A stretch of DNA of 64,000 bases from Pseudomonas muyukensis (GCF_019139535.1 NZ_CP077073.1:5174501-5238500); one strand, 5' to 3'. Shown: positions 1-9,524, counted from the stretch's first letter. Notes: generated by a model not told the origin, from the letters alone. Numbers and translations are program-made.

Positions 1-798
1 TCCGCCGGCCACCTGCGGGTGCCGCGCAAGGCCCTGGCCGACACCGTCACCCCCAGCGATGTCGGTTCGCTGATCTCGCGCTTCATGCACGACGAGGACA
101 GCAAGTACGGCCTGGCGGTGCGCAACGCCGAGGGCGAGCAATGGCGCGCCTACGGCGACAAGCGCTACTTCGACACGGTGGATGTGGCCAACCGCCGCCA
201 GGTGGGCCGCGCCGTGCAGCGCTCGGCCGATGAGGTGTTCCAGGCCTTTGTCGATGGCCGCGTGCCACTGGCCAAGGACTATGGCGCCCTGCGCCTGGCC
301 CCGGACCTGCGCGCCGCCGAACAGGACCTGGTGCCGGGCAACTTCGCCCCGCTGTACTTCCTGGACGGCAAGGCCGTGCTGCGACGCAAGGATGTCAACG
401 ACCTCAACGACCGCAAGCGCATTGCCGACTGGTGGGGATGGAGCACCTACCTGCTGCTCAAGGACTACAAGCCGAACACGCCCGCCGGCTTCATCGCCCC
501 ACCTGCCGGGGCGCCGGTCATCACCGGCTGGCAGCGCCGCGAGCCGGATGGCCTGAACTGGCAAGCGGGCAATGCGGTGCGTTATGCCTACAGCATCACC
601 GATGTGCTCAACGAGTCGTACATTGGCCCCTGGAGCGCCTATGCCGAACTGACCGATCAGTTCCATCCCAGCGTGCAGGTGCCGGTGGATGGCAAGCAGC
701 GCGGGCGCAACCTGTTCCGTCAGTTCCGTGGCGGCTCGCCGGAACTGATCGCCAGCCTGGATGGCGTGGCAACCACTTACATCGATCGCAACGCGTGA
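1..798 (+). CDS. Hypothetical protein, 5' end outside window
   Basis: The reading frame is open from the first base and stops at 798. The first possible start inside the window is a GTG at 19, but codons upstream stay open, so the gene is probably truncated by the window edge. About 265 residues are visible. They are polar and rich in Trp and Tyr, with no membrane segment and no motif I recognise. It could be a secreted or cytoplasmic protein; I cannot assign a function. A 62-residue gene starts 14 bases after its stop and is probably cotranscribed. Confidence 0.6.
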   Translation, partial: SAGHLRVPRKALADTVTPSDVGSLISRFMHDEDSKYGLAVRNAEGEQWRAYGDKRYFDTVDVANRRQVGRAVQRSADEVFQAFVDGRVPLAKDYGALRLAPDLRAAEQDLVPGNFAPLYFLDGKAVLRRKDVNDLNDRKRIADWWGWSTYLLLKDYKPNTPAGFIAPPAGAPVITGWQRREPDGLNWQAGNAVRYAYSITDVLNESYIGPWSAYAELTDQFHPSVQVPVDGKQRGRNLFRQFRGGSPELIASLDGVATTYIDRNA

Positions 799-812
799 CA
801 GGGAGGTCACTC

Positions 813-1001
813 ATGACAATCAAGATCAAGCTGGAACTGGCGTCGGGCCAGTCGATGGCAGGGATGCCGCTGGAGTTGCTGCGTGATGGCAAGGTGATCG
901 GCCGGGCCAAGGTGCCGGCAGGTGGGCTGGTGGCGTTCGAGGCGCCAGCAGGTGCGGGGCAACTGGCGGTGCGGGTGGACCGCTCGGGGGTGCAAGCCTG
1001 A
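813..1001 (+). CDS. Small 62-aa hypothetical protein, possible beta-sandwich
   Basis: An ATG at 813 follows a clear GGGAGG ribosome site and a 14-base gap after the preceding gene, so the two look like one operon. The protein has alternating hydrophobic residues and turn-rich segments (LRDGKVIGRAKVPAGGLVAF), which suggests a small beta-sandwich like those in carboxypeptidase-regulatory or Ig-like modules. There is no signal peptide. This is a shape-based guess and no family is recognised. The gene is followed directly by the REP tandem array. Confidence 0.6.
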   Translation: MTIKIKLELASGQSMAGMPLELLRDGKVIGRAKVPAGGLVAFEAPAGAGQLAVRVDRSGVQA

Positions 1002-1034
1002 TAGCTGGCGGGGCCGCTGCGCGGCCCTTTCGCC

Positions 1035-1453
1035 CACAGGCCGTGCCTCTGATCAAGCCATGCGCGGTCTCTGTAGGAGCGGCCTTGTGTCGCGAAAGGG
1101 CCGCAAAGCGGCCCCGGCGGCTTCAGGGCTTCACCGGGCCTGGGGCTGCTGTGCAGCCTTTTCGCCCCACAGGCCGTGCCTCTGATCAAGCCATGCGCAG
1201 TCTCTGTAGGAGCGGCCTTGTGTCGCGATAGGGCCGCAAAGCGGCCCCGGCGGCTTCAGGGCTTCACTGGGCCTGGGGCTGCTGTGCAGCCCTTTCGCCC
1301 CACAGGCCGTGCCTCTGATCAAGCCATGCGCAGTCTCTGTAGGAGCGGCCTTGTGTCGCGAAAGGGCCGCAAAGCGGCCCCGGCGGCTTCAGGGCTTCAC
1401 CGGGCCTGGGGCTGCTGTGCAGCCCTATCGCGACACAAGGCCGCTCCTACAGG
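1035..1453. repeat. Tandem array of 133-bp REP-containing units
   Basis: The phrase CACAGGCCGTGCCTCTGATC recurs at 1035, 1168 and 1301, exactly 133 bases apart. Each unit carries one plus-oriented REP (starting near 1071, 1204 and 1337) and a degenerate inverted half ending in a GGGGCTGCTGTGCAGCC hairpin. The last unit ends in a complete inverted REP (about 1407-1453). The copies differ at only a few positions, so the amplification looks recent. The array fills the convergent gap between the 62-aa gene and roxR and probably also ends transcripts from both sides. Confidence 0.9.
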
Positions 1454-1492
1454 GATGCGTGTCACCTGCTCAGCAGACCAGACCGCGTGATC

Positions 1493-2053
1493 TCAGCGCC
1501 GTACCGGGCGCTTCTGCAGCTTGCGCTGCAGGGTGCGCCGGTGCATGCCCAGCGCCCGCGCGGTGGCGGAGATATTGCCTTCATGCTCGCCCAGCACACG
1601 CTGGATATGCTCCCATTGCAGGCGATCCACCGACATCGGGTTTTCCGGCACCAGGGTGTCCAGGTCGGTGTGCTCCGAGAGCAGCGCCGCCAGCACGTCA
1701 TCGGCGTCGGCCGGCTTGCACAGGTAGTTGCAGGCGCCGCGCTTGACCGCCTCGACCGCCGTGGCGATGCTCGAGTAGCCGGTCAGGATCACCACCCGCA
1801 TCTCCGGGTCCAGTTCCAGCAGCTTGGGCAGCAGCACCAGGCCCGAGTCACCTTCCATCTTCAGGTCCAGCGTGGCGTAGTCAGGCAGGTCCTGCTCGGC
1901 CAGCTTCAGGCCTTCCTCGGCGGAACCGGCGGTACTCACACGGAAACCCCGGCGGCTCATGGCACGGGCCATGACCCGGGTAAAGGTGGCGTCGTCGTCC
2001 ACCAGCAACAGGTGCGGCAGTTCTTCGCCTTCGACCTGGATTTCTTCGCTCAT
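1493..2053 (-). CDS. roxR: Redox response regulator RoxR (RegA/PrrA/ActR family)
   Basis: A 186-aa response regulator. The receiver domain (about 14-125) has the acidic pair near D19/D20, phosphoacceptor D63 (in TLDLKMEGDS), T91 and K113. A Fis-type helix-turn-helix follows at about 147-183 (EGNISATARALGMHRRTLQRKL), the compact layout of RegA/PrrA/RoxR. It partners the kinase directly upstream, with a 4-base overlap of the two frames. In Pseudomonas this pair controls cyanide-insensitive and other terminal oxidases; that role is taken from the family. Confidence 0.95.
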   Translation of the reverse strand: MSEEIQVEGEELPHLLLVDDDATFTRVMARAMSRRGFRVSTAGSAEEGLKLAEQDLPDYATLDLKMEGDSGLVLLPKLLELDPEMRVVILTGYSSIATAVEAVKRGACNYLCKPADADDVLAALLSEHTDLDTLVPENPMSVDRLQWEHIQRVLGEHEGNISATARALGMHRRTLQRKLQKRPVRR

Positions 2054-3309
2054 CGTTCATCTCCTCGCTTGCCATGGGGCAGGCGCAATTCGGTCAGGGT
2101 GCCACCCTGCTCATGACTATAGAGTTTCACCGAACCGCCCGCACGGGTCACGCTGGCCTTGCTCAAGAACAGGCCCAGGCCGAAGCCTTTGCCCTTGGTG
2201 GTAATGAAGGGTTTGCCGATCGCCTCGGCGATGGCCGCCGGCACGCCGGGGCCATGGTCACGGATGCTGATGACGATGTCCTGGGCGTCCCAGTCCAGGC
2301 GCACCTCCAGGTCGTCCGGGCAGGCATCGGCGGCATTGTTCAACAGGTTCAGCAGGGCCTGGGTCAGGTCCGGCGGCGGTGTCAGGCGCGGCACCGCGCC
2401 ATCGCGCAGGCGCTGGAAGCGGTAGCTGGCCTCGGGGCGCATCAGGTGCCAGCGGTTGAGCGCCTCGTCGAGCCAGGCGGTGACCTCCTGCTCGATGATC
2501 GCCAGGCGGCGATTGGCCTCGGCGGCGCGCACCAGTTGCTGCAGGGTCTCCTTGCACAGCTTGACCTGGTCCTGAAGGATCTGCAGGTCTTCCTGCAACT
2601 GCGGGTCGGCGTGGTCCTGGCGCATTTCGTTGAGCAGCACGCTCATGGTCGCCAGCGGCGTGCCCAGCTCATGGGCGGCACCGGCCGCCTGGGTGGCCAC
2701 CGCCAGCAACTGCTCGTCGCGCAGGCTCTCCTCGCGCCGCTCGGCACGCAGGTTCTCCTGCCGACGCAGCTCCTCGGCCATGCGCGCGGCGAAGAAGGTG
2801 ATCACCCCGGCGGCCAGGGCGATACTCAGCCACATGCCGTAGACCTGCATGGTGTCGCGGGCCAGCGGCAGCGTTTCCAGCGGGTAGTACTGCACCAGCA
2901 ACAAGCTGTAGGCCACCAGGGCGATGCCCGAGAGCACCAGCGAATAGATCCACGGCAAGGTCACCGCAGCGATCGCCAGCGGCACCAGGTAATAGGAGAC
3001 GAAGGGGTTGGTCGAACCGCCCGAGTAATAAAGCAGGGCACTGTGGATCAACAGGTCGCAGGCCAGCTGCAGGGCATACTCGAGCTCGGTGACCGGCAGC
3101 GACAAGCGCAGGCGCAAAGCCGTGAAGGCGCACAGCAACGACGACAGGGCCAGGGTCACCGCCAGCGAGAACCATGGCAGCGGCAGTAGCTCGGTCCAGT
3201 AGGCCACGCCTACCGAGCCGGCCTGGGCGGCCAGGACGAGGATGCGAATGATGGTCAGGCGCCAGAGGTTCTGGCGTGTAGCGGACAGCGGATGTGCGGC
3301 GGCGAGCAT
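2050..3309 (-). CDS. roxS: Redox sensor histidine kinase RoxS (RegB/PrrB family)
   Basis: The start is placed at the ATG at 3309, preceded by GGGAGAG, giving 419 aa. The N-terminal half has about six membrane helices with the RegB-type quinone-site signature GGSTNPF (about residues 97-103). The kinase core follows: H-box AAGAAHELGTPL with the phospho-His near residue 213, N-box LLNLLNNAADA, and G-boxes DHGPGVP and KGKGFGLGLF. It should sense membrane redox state and phosphorylate RoxR. The GGxxNPF motif is what separates it from generic kinases. Confidence 0.95.
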   Translation of the reverse strand: MLAAAHPLSATRQNLWRLTIIRILVLAAQAGSVGVAYWTELLPLPWFSLAVTLALSSLLCAFTALRLRLSLPVTELEYALQLACDLLIHSALLYYSGGSTNPFVSYYLVPLAIAAVTLPWIYSLVLSGIALVAYSLLLVQYYPLETLPLARDTMQVYGMWLSIALAAGVITFFAARMAEELRRQENLRAERREESLRDEQLLAVATQAAGAAHELGTPLATMSVLLNEMRQDHADPQLQEDLQILQDQVKLCKETLQQLVRAAEANRRLAIIEQEVTAWLDEALNRWHLMRPEASYRFQRLRDGAVPRLTPPPDLTQALLNLLNNAADACPDDLEVRLDWDAQDIVISIRDHGPGVPAAIAEAIGKPFITTKGKGFGLGLFLSKASVTRAGGSVKLYSHEQGGTLTELRLPHGKRGDER

Positions 3310-3504
3310 GAGCTCTCCCGATGAGTGCTCCAGGAAAATCGGCTGGAGTATACCGAAGCCGGGCGCCTCGCTGCAGCAATGCGGCAAAGCGCCACACTTT
3401 GTCACAGGTACATGATGGCACTTTTGAACCCACTACACTGTTTCACGGTCTGATCGGCCATGCGTGGTCTCGATGCCACGCCTTATCTTGCCAAGGAGCT
3501 CCAC

Positions 3505-4230
3505 ATGCATATTCCCCGTCGCGGCGCCGCCGCCGTTGCCTTGTCCTGCGGCCTGCTCGCCAGCCTGCCCGCCCTGGCCGCCGACGAGCCGCGCTACTAC
3601 AACCAGGTGTCGCTGCGCGCCGAAGTGAGCAAGGAAGTGGCCCGCGACCTGATGGTCGTGACCCTGTACAGCGAAGCGCAGAACAGCGACCCGGGCAAAC
3701 TGGCCAAGGAAATCACCGAGGCCATGAACAAGGCCGTGCAGCAGGCCCGCCAGGTCAAGGACGTGAAGATCAGCCAGGGCAGCCGCAACAGCTACCCGAT
3801 CTACGACACCAAGGGGCAGAAGATCACCGGCTGGCGCGAGCGCGCCGAACTGCGCCTGGAAAGCGCCGACTTCCCGGCCCTGTCCAAGCTCACCGGCGAG
3901 CTGCTGCAAGACCTGAAGATGGGCGGCATGGACTTCTCCATCGCCCCGGCCACGCGCAAGAGCAGCGAGGACGCCCTGCTCAAGGACGCCGTCGCCGCCT
4001 TCAAGGCCCGCGCCCAGCTGGCCACCGAGGCCCTCGGCGGCAAGGGCTACAAAGTGGTCAGCCTGAACCTCAACAGCAGCGGCTACCCACGCCCGTACCT
4101 GCGCAACGCGCCGATGGCGATGATGGCCAAGGGCGCCGCCGACGAAGCCGCGCCAGCACCGGATATCGAGGCCGGTACCAGCGAAGTCAGCATGAGCGCC
4201 GATGGCCTGATCGAAGTCCAGGTGCCCTGA
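3505..4230 (+). CDS. Periplasmic SIMPL/DUF541-domain protein
   Basis: The ATG at 3505 has an AAGGAG site 6 bases upstream. The 241-aa product begins with a typical signal peptide (cleavage near ALA-ADEPR). The rest has the SIMPL/DUF541 pattern: repeated amphipathic strands and a central long helix, with phrases such as ISQGSRNSYPIYD and ITGWRERAELRLES. Family members are periplasmic or outer-membrane-associated oligomers of uncertain function, in some species linked to oxidative stress. It is divergent from roxS, so the two may share a promoter region at 3310-3504. Confidence 0.8.
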   Translation: MHIPRRGAAAVALSCGLLASLPALAADEPRYYNQVSLRAEVSKEVARDLMVVTLYSEAQNSDPGKLAKEITEAMNKAVQQARQVKDVKISQGSRNSYPIYDTKGQKITGWRERAELRLESADFPALSKLTGELLQDLKMGGMDFSIAPATRKSSEDALLKDAVAAFKARAQLATEALGGKGYKVVSLNLNSSGYPRPYLRNAPMAMMAKGAADEAAPAPDIEAGTSEVSMSADGLIEVQVP

Positions 4231-4542
4231 ATCCTCCATTTGAATATCCGAGGCGGTCAAAACCGTCTCGGACAACTGTTTCAGACCCTTCCTACGCACC
4301 AAACGGGTGCATCCGCTTGTCACATAAAGTGCGAAATATCCTGAAAATTTCGCTCCGTTTGACTACGCAAACGATCAACATTCGCCAAAGTTATACGGAT
4401 GCGACATCCATGTACGTCCGTACCACGTTTTTGCCGTCAACCATCCTGCTGAGTGTTGCATTGGGAATACCCCCTGCATAAGTATCCGCAGGTCGGCTCA
4501 CGAGGCCGCCTCAATTCGAAAAATGACAACAATGAGGCCACC
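4231..4542. promoter_or_regulatory. 312-bp leader before the dipeptide locus
   Basis: There is no gene here. A 10-bp stem (CCGAGGCGGT / ACCGTCTCGG, 4248-4271, one G-T pair) lies just after the SIMPL gene and may end its transcript, although no T-run follows. The rest is AT-richer than its surroundings (about 4300-4480) and ends with the leader of the first binding-protein gene. It is the most likely place for the main promoter of the locus. I cannot name an operator. Confidence 0.45.
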
Positions 4543-6168
4543 ATGCTCAAACACGCAGTCATTCCGTTCCTGGTAGGCGCAGGCTTGCTAGCCGGCGCAC
4601 CGATCGCCCACGCCGCGTCCAACCTGGTGTTCTGCTCCGAAGGCAGCCCGGCCGGTTTCGACCCGGGGCAATACACCACCGGAACCGACTTCGACGCCTC
4701 CGCCGAGACCATCTTCAACCGCCTGACGCAATTCGAACGCGGCGGCACCAAGGTCATCCCCGGCCTGGCCACCAGCTGGGACGTCTCCGATGACGGCAAG
4801 ACCTACACCTTCCACCTGCGTGAAGGCGTCAAGTTCCACACCACCGATTACTTCAAGCCCAGCCGCGACTTCAACGCCGACGACGTGCTGTTCACCTTCA
4901 ACCGCATGCTCGACAAGGACCAGCCCTTCCGCAAGGCCTACCCCACCGAGTTCCCGTACTTCACCGACATGGGCATGGACAAGAACATCACCCAGGTGGA
5001 GAAACTCGACGACCACACGGTGAAGTTCACCCTCGCCCAGGTCGACGCCGCGTTCATCCAGAACATGGCCATGCACTTCGCCTCGATCCAGTCGGCCGAA
5101 TACGCCGACCAGCTGCTCAAGCAGGGCAAGCCCGCCGACATCAACCAGAAGCCGATCGGCACCGGGCCGTTCGTGTTCAAGAGCTATCAGAAAGACTCGA
5201 ACATTCGCTTTACCGGCAACAAGAGCTACTGGAATCCTGAGGACGTGAAGATCGACAACCTGATCTTCGCCATCAGCACCGACGCTTCGGTGCGCATGCA
5301 AAAGCTCAAGAAGAACGAGTGCCAGGTCACCTTGTTCCCACGCCCTGCCGACATCGAGCCGCTGAAGGCGGACAAGAAACTGCAGATGCCCGACCAGGCC
5401 GGCTTCAACCTCGGCTACATCGCCTACAACGTGATGGACAAGGTCAAGGGCAGCAACCAAGCGAACCCCCTGTCCCAACTCAAGGTCCGCCAGGCCCTGG
5501 ACATGGCGGTCAACAAGCAGCAGATCATCGAATCGGTGTATCAGGGCGCAGGCCAGCTGGCGGTCAACGCCATGCCACCGACCCAATGGTCCTATGACGA
5601 CACCATCAAGGACGCCGCATACGACCCGGAGAAGGCCAAGCAACTGCTCAAGGAAGCCGGCATCAAGGAAGGCACCGAGATCACCCTGTGGGCCATGCCG
5701 GTGCAGCGCCCCTACAACCCCAACGCCAAGCTGATGGCCGAGATGCTCCAGTCCGACTGGGCCAAGATCGGCATCAAGGCCAAGATCGTCAGCTACGAAT
5801 GGGGCGAGTACATCAAGCGTTCCAAGGGCGGCGAGCAGGGCGCCATGCTGATTGGCTGGAGTGGCGACAATGGTGACCCGGACAACTGGCTGGGCACCCT
5901 CTATGGCTGCGATGCCATGGACGGCAACAACTTCTCCAAGTGGTGCTACAAGCCCTACGACGACCTGATCAAGCAAGCCAAGGCGACCTCCGACCAGGCC
6001 AAGCGCACCGAGTTGTACAAGCAGGCGCAACATATCCTCAAGGAACAGGTGCCGATCACCCCGATCGCCCACTCCACCGTGTATCAGCCCATGAGCGCGA
6101 AAGTGAAGGACTTCAAGATCAGCCCCTTCGGCCTGAACTCCTTCTACGGGGTCAGCGTGGACAAGTAA
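4543..6168 (+). CDS. Dipeptide ABC transporter substrate-binding protein 1
   Basis: 541 aa, SBP_bac_5 family. A signal peptide (about 1-25, ending PIAHA) is followed by the dipeptide-binding core: SNLVFCSEGSPAGFDPGQYT near the N-terminus, the KPIGTGPF motif, and GWSGDNGDPDNWLG in the C-terminal lobe. The start was chosen at ATG 4543 because the signal peptide begins there. It shares most of its sequence with the next gene (for example the NPNAKLMAEMLQ and MPPTQWSYD segments), so the two are a recent duplication. It is predicted to bind short peptides in the periplasm and deliver them to DppBCDF encoded downstream. It resembles P. aeruginosa DppA1/A2. Confidence 0.93.
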   Translation: MLKHAVIPFLVGAGLLAGAPIAHAASNLVFCSEGSPAGFDPGQYTTGTDFDASAETIFNRLTQFERGGTKVIPGLATSWDVSDDGKTYTFHLREGVKFHTTDYFKPSRDFNADDVLFTFNRMLDKDQPFRKAYPTEFPYFTDMGMDKNITQVEKLDDHTVKFTLAQVDAAFIQNMAMHFASIQSAEYADQLLKQGKPADINQKPIGTGPFVFKSYQKDSNIRFTGNKSYWNPEDVKIDNLIFAISTDASVRMQKLKKNECQVTLFPRPADIEPLKADKKLQMPDQAGFNLGYIAYNVMDKVKGSNQANPLSQLKVRQALDMAVNKQQIIESVYQGAGQLAVNAMPPTQWSYDDTIKDAAYDPEKAKQLLKEAGIKEGTEITLWAMPVQRPYNPNAKLMAEMLQSDWAKIGIKAKIVSYEWGEYIKRSKGGEQGAMLIGWSGDNGDPDNWLGTLYGCDAMDGNNFSKWCYKPYDDLIKQAKATSDQAKRTELYKQAQHILKEQVPITPIAHSTVYQPMSAKVKDFKISPFGLNSFYGVSVDK

Positions 6169-6384
6169 CGGCCGTGATCGCCCTGTTGCCGCGGTTGGCG
6201 ACAGGGCGATGACGCGACTTGGCGATACGTAGGGCTATTCCCGCACGCTCGCCAGAACCGTCCCGCCCCCATTCCAGTCTCTGAACCCTGGCTCCCGCAT
6301 CCTGACGCCTCTATCGTCAGGACCGGGACGTCACAGCCGCGTATTGCCTGCGCGGCCAGCACCTACACGGACAAAGGATCTGCC
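6169..6384. other. 216-bp gap with two stem-loops
   Basis: Between the first two binding-protein genes lie two inverted repeats: CGCCCTGT/ACAGGGCG (6179-6208) and CCTGACG/CGTCAGG (about 6299-6321). Neither is followed by a clear T-run. They may stabilise the 3' end of the first mRNA or dampen read-through. An AAAGGA ribosome site sits just before 6385. Confidence 0.4.
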
Positions 6385-7977
6385 ATGCGCCTCACCCTGC
6401 TCAGTTCCACCCTGATCGCCCTTGGCCTGCTGGGCCAGGCATCGACCAGCCTGGCCAGCAACCTGGTGTTCTGCTCCGAGGGCAGCCCGGCAGGCTTCGA
6501 CACCGCCCAGTACACCGCGGCCACCGACAACGACGCCGCCGAGCCCATCTACAACCGCCTGGTCGAGTTCGAGCGCGGTGGCACCGCCGTGCAAGCCGGC
6601 CTGGCCACCGACTGGCAGGTGTCCGAGGACGGCCTGAAGTACACCTTCCACCTGCGCCCCGGGGTGAAGTTCCACAGCAACAAGGACTTCAAGCCCAGCC
6701 GCGATTTCAACGCCGACGACGTGCTGTTCACCTTCAACCGCATGCTCGACAAGCAGCAGCCGTTCCGCCAGGCCTACCCCACCGAGTTCCCCTACTTCGT
6801 CAGCATGGGCCTGGACAAGAACATCGCCAAGGTCGAGAAGACCGACCCGCTGACCGTGGTCTTCACCCTCAACAGCGTCGATGCCGCGTTCATCCAGAAC
6901 ATCGCCATGGCCTTCGCCTCGATCCTTTCCGCCGAATACGCCGAACACCTGCTGGCCAGCGGCAAGCCCAGCGACATCAACCAGAAGCCGATCGGCACCG
7001 GACCGTTCGTGTTCCAGCGCTACCAGAAGGACTCGCAGATCCGCTTCAAGGGCAACAAGGACTACTGGGCGCCGGAGCGGGTGAAAATCGACAACCTGAT
7101 CTTCTCCATCAACGTCGACCCGTCGGTACGCATCCAGAAACTGCGCAAGAACGAATGCCAGGTCACCTTGCACCCCCGTCCCGCCGACCTGCCGGCGCTC
7201 AAGCAGGATGACAAGCTGCAGGTCATGACCCAACCGGGCTTCAACCTCGGCTACATCGCCTACAACACCCAGCACCCACCGTTCGACCGCCTCGAAGTGC
7301 GCCAGGCCATGGACATGGCGGTGAACAAGCAGGCGATCATCCAGGCTGTGTACCAGGACGCCGGCCAGGCCGCGTCGAACGCCATGCCGCCGACCCAGTG
7401 GTCCTACGACGAGTCGATCAAGGATGCGCCCTTCGACCCGGAAAAGGCCAAGCAGCTGCTCAAGCAGGCCGGGGTCAAGGACGGCACCGAGATCACCCTC
7501 TGGGCCATGCCGGTGCAGCGCCCCTACAACCCCAACGCCAAGCTGATGGCCGAAATGCTCCAGGCCGACTGGAACAAGCTCGGCTTCAAGGTGCGCATCG
7601 TCAGCTACGAATGGGGTGAATACCTCAAGCGCATGAAGAACGGCGAGCATGACATCGCCCTGATCGGCTGGACCGGCGACAACGGTGACCCGGACAACTG
7701 GCTCGGCACCCTGTTCAGCTGCGACGCCATCGGCAGCAACAACTACTCCTTGTGGTGCGATACGCAGTACGACGCGCTGGTGAAAAAGGCCAAGCAAGTC
7801 ACCGACCGCGAACAGCGCACCAGCCTGTATCAGCAAGCCCAGCAACGCCTCAAGCAACAGGTACCGATCACCCCAGTGGCGCACTCGACGGTCAACCAGC
7901 CACTGAGCATCAGCGTGAAAGACTTCAAGGTCAGCCCCTTCGGACGCAACGTTTTCTCCGGCGTCAGTATCGATTGA
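6385..7977 (+). CDS. Dipeptide ABC transporter substrate-binding protein 2
   Basis: 530 aa, SBP_bac_5 family, with a signal peptide ending near TSLA-SNLVF. It keeps the same diagnostic stretches as the preceding paralogue (FCSEGSPAGFD, KPIGTGPFVFQRYQ, GWTGDNGDPDNWLG). Loop sequences differ, as in HSNKDFKPS versus HTTDYFKPS, so peptide preference may differ. It lies in line with the porin and transporter genes. It is a predicted periplasmic dipeptide receptor feeding DppBCDF. Confidence 0.93.
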   Translation: MRLTLLSSTLIALGLLGQASTSLASNLVFCSEGSPAGFDTAQYTAATDNDAAEPIYNRLVEFERGGTAVQAGLATDWQVSEDGLKYTFHLRPGVKFHSNKDFKPSRDFNADDVLFTFNRMLDKQQPFRQAYPTEFPYFVSMGLDKNIAKVEKTDPLTVVFTLNSVDAAFIQNIAMAFASILSAEYAEHLLASGKPSDINQKPIGTGPFVFQRYQKDSQIRFKGNKDYWAPERVKIDNLIFSINVDPSVRIQKLRKNECQVTLHPRPADLPALKQDDKLQVMTQPGFNLGYIAYNTQHPPFDRLEVRQAMDMAVNKQAIIQAVYQDAGQAASNAMPPTQWSYDESIKDAPFDPEKAKQLLKQAGVKDGTEITLWAMPVQRPYNPNAKLMAEMLQADWNKLGFKVRIVSYEWGEYLKRMKNGEHDIALIGWTGDNGDPDNWLGTLFSCDAIGSNNYSLWCDTQYDALVKKAKQVTDREQRTSLYQQAQQRLKQQVPITPVAHSTVNQPLSISVKDFKVSPFGRNVFSGVSID

Positions 7978-8136
7978 CCCTGCAACGTCAGGCCGGGGGT
8001 GCAACCCACTCCCGCGACCGCGTGCAGCCCGGATTTGCCTGGCAACCCCCAGGCAGACACCCGCAGTACCGCGTCACCGTGACAAGCCCGGCCCACGAAG
8101 CCGGGTGATAACTAAAAAAAAAGAAAGGGAGCTTTC

Positions 8137-9519
8137 ATGTCGAGACGTACCGCAACCACCGCATTGGCCTTGTCCGTCGGCGCCTTCTGCGCCCTCGCCC
8201 AGGCCGAACCCGCCAGCCAGGACTATGTGCCGATCACGCTCAAGTCCAGCAGTGAACAGGCCGAGGCCAAAGGCTTCATCGACGGCCAGAGCCTGTCCGG
8301 CAGCACCCGCAACTGGTATGCCCGCGAACGTGCCACCCGCGCACCGCTGTGGAAATACACCAAGAGCGACGGCACCCGCACCCCGACCCACAGCCGCGAC
8401 AACTGGGTGCAGGGCACCATCCTCAACTACAGCTCGGGCTTCACCGAAGGCACCGTGGGCTTCGCCGTCGAGGCCGCGGCCTACAACGCCATTGCCCTGG
8501 AGCGCGGACGCGCCGCGGTGGCCGGGCCGAACAACCGTACCCTGACCCACAGCGACGGTGATCCGATCGGCCAGTGGAGCAAGATGGGCCTGGGCAACGT
8601 CAAGGCGCGGGTATCCAACACCACCCTGACCCTGGGCCGCCAGTCGGTGGACACGCCGATGATCGCCTACATTGGCAACCGTGCGTTGCCGTCGAGCTTC
8701 CAGGGCGCGTTCCTGCACAGCGCCGAGTTCGACAACCTGTCGTTCGACCTCGGCACCTTCGACCGGGTCTCGCCGCGTACCGAGCAGAGCCTGAGCAAGT
8801 TCCGCAGCGAGTATGGCGCCGAGGGGGTCGAGACCGACCGGGCCAGCACCGCCGGTATCAACTACCAGCCGTTCAAGAGCCTGACCACCAGCCTCTACGC
8901 CACCAAGGTCGATGACTTCTGGAACCAGTACTACTTCGGCGCCAACCACGTGCTGGGCGACAGCGCGGTGCTGAGCCTGACCACCGGCCTGAACTACTAC
9001 AAGACCGTCGACGCCGGCAGCAAGAAGATGGGCGAGATCGACAACGACACCTACAGCCTGTCGTTCGGCCTGACCCACCAGGCCCACACCCTCAGCGCCT
9101 CCTGGCAGCAGGTCAACGGCAACGAGTACTTCGACTACCTGCACGAAACCAACGGCATCTACCTGGCCAACTCCCTGCTGTCGGACTTCAACGGCCCGAA
9201 CGAGAAGTCGCTGCAGATCAGCTATGTGCTGAACATGGCGCCCTACGGCGTGCCAGGCCTGAAGTTCAACCTGTACAACGCCCGCGGCTGGGGCATCGAC
9301 GGTACCCACTACAAGGGCACTGCCTATGACGTGCGCGGCATGGACGGCGAGACCCACTACGAGTGGGGCATCGGTACCAGCTATGCGGTACAGAGCGGCA
9401 TGCTCAAGGACACCACCATCCGTGCCACCTACACCGCCCACCGCGCCAGCAAGGCACAGGCCGACGGCAGCCTGGACGAGCTGCGGATCGTGACCACCAT
9501 TCCGTTCAACATCCTCTGA
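8137..9519 (+). CDS. opdP: OprD-family outer-membrane porin (OpdP-like, dipeptides)
   Basis: 460 aa, with a signal peptide (cleavage near AQA-EPASQ) and the OprD pattern of Tyr/Asn-rich beta strands. The N-terminal SGSTRNWYARER motif is typical of the family. Preceded by GAAAGGGAG. Its position between dipeptide-binding proteins and DppBCDF matches OpdP (PA4501) of P. aeruginosa, which takes up glycine-glutamate and other dipeptides; the substrate is inferred from context. A hairpin of 13-bp perfect arms follows the stop. Confidence 0.9.
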   Translation: MSRRTATTALALSVGAFCALAQAEPASQDYVPITLKSSSEQAEAKGFIDGQSLSGSTRNWYARERATRAPLWKYTKSDGTRTPTHSRDNWVQGTILNYSSGFTEGTVGFAVEAAAYNAIALERGRAAVAGPNNRTLTHSDGDPIGQWSKMGLGNVKARVSNTTLTLGRQSVDTPMIAYIGNRALPSSFQGAFLHSAEFDNLSFDLGTFDRVSPRTEQSLSKFRSEYGAEGVETDRASTAGINYQPFKSLTTSLYATKVDDFWNQYYFGANHVLGDSAVLSLTTGLNYYKTVDAGSKKMGEIDNDTYSLSFGLTHQAHTLSASWQQVNGNEYFDYLHETNGIYLANSLLSDFNGPNEKSLQISYVLNMAPYGVPGLKFNLYNARGWGIDGTHYKGTAYDVRGMDGETHYEWGIGTSYAVQSGMLKDTTIRATYTAHRASKAQADGSLDELRIVTTIPFNIL

Positions 9520-9524
9520 CCGTT

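Noticed and set aside
1035..1453. Possible CRISPR array
   Set aside because: Repeats are 133 bases apart with nearly constant spacers containing REP palindromes, and there are no cas genes in the window.
3310..3504. RNA gene between roxS and the SIMPL gene
   Set aside because: I see only a divergent promoter-type spacer with no clear hairpin or tRNA-like fold.
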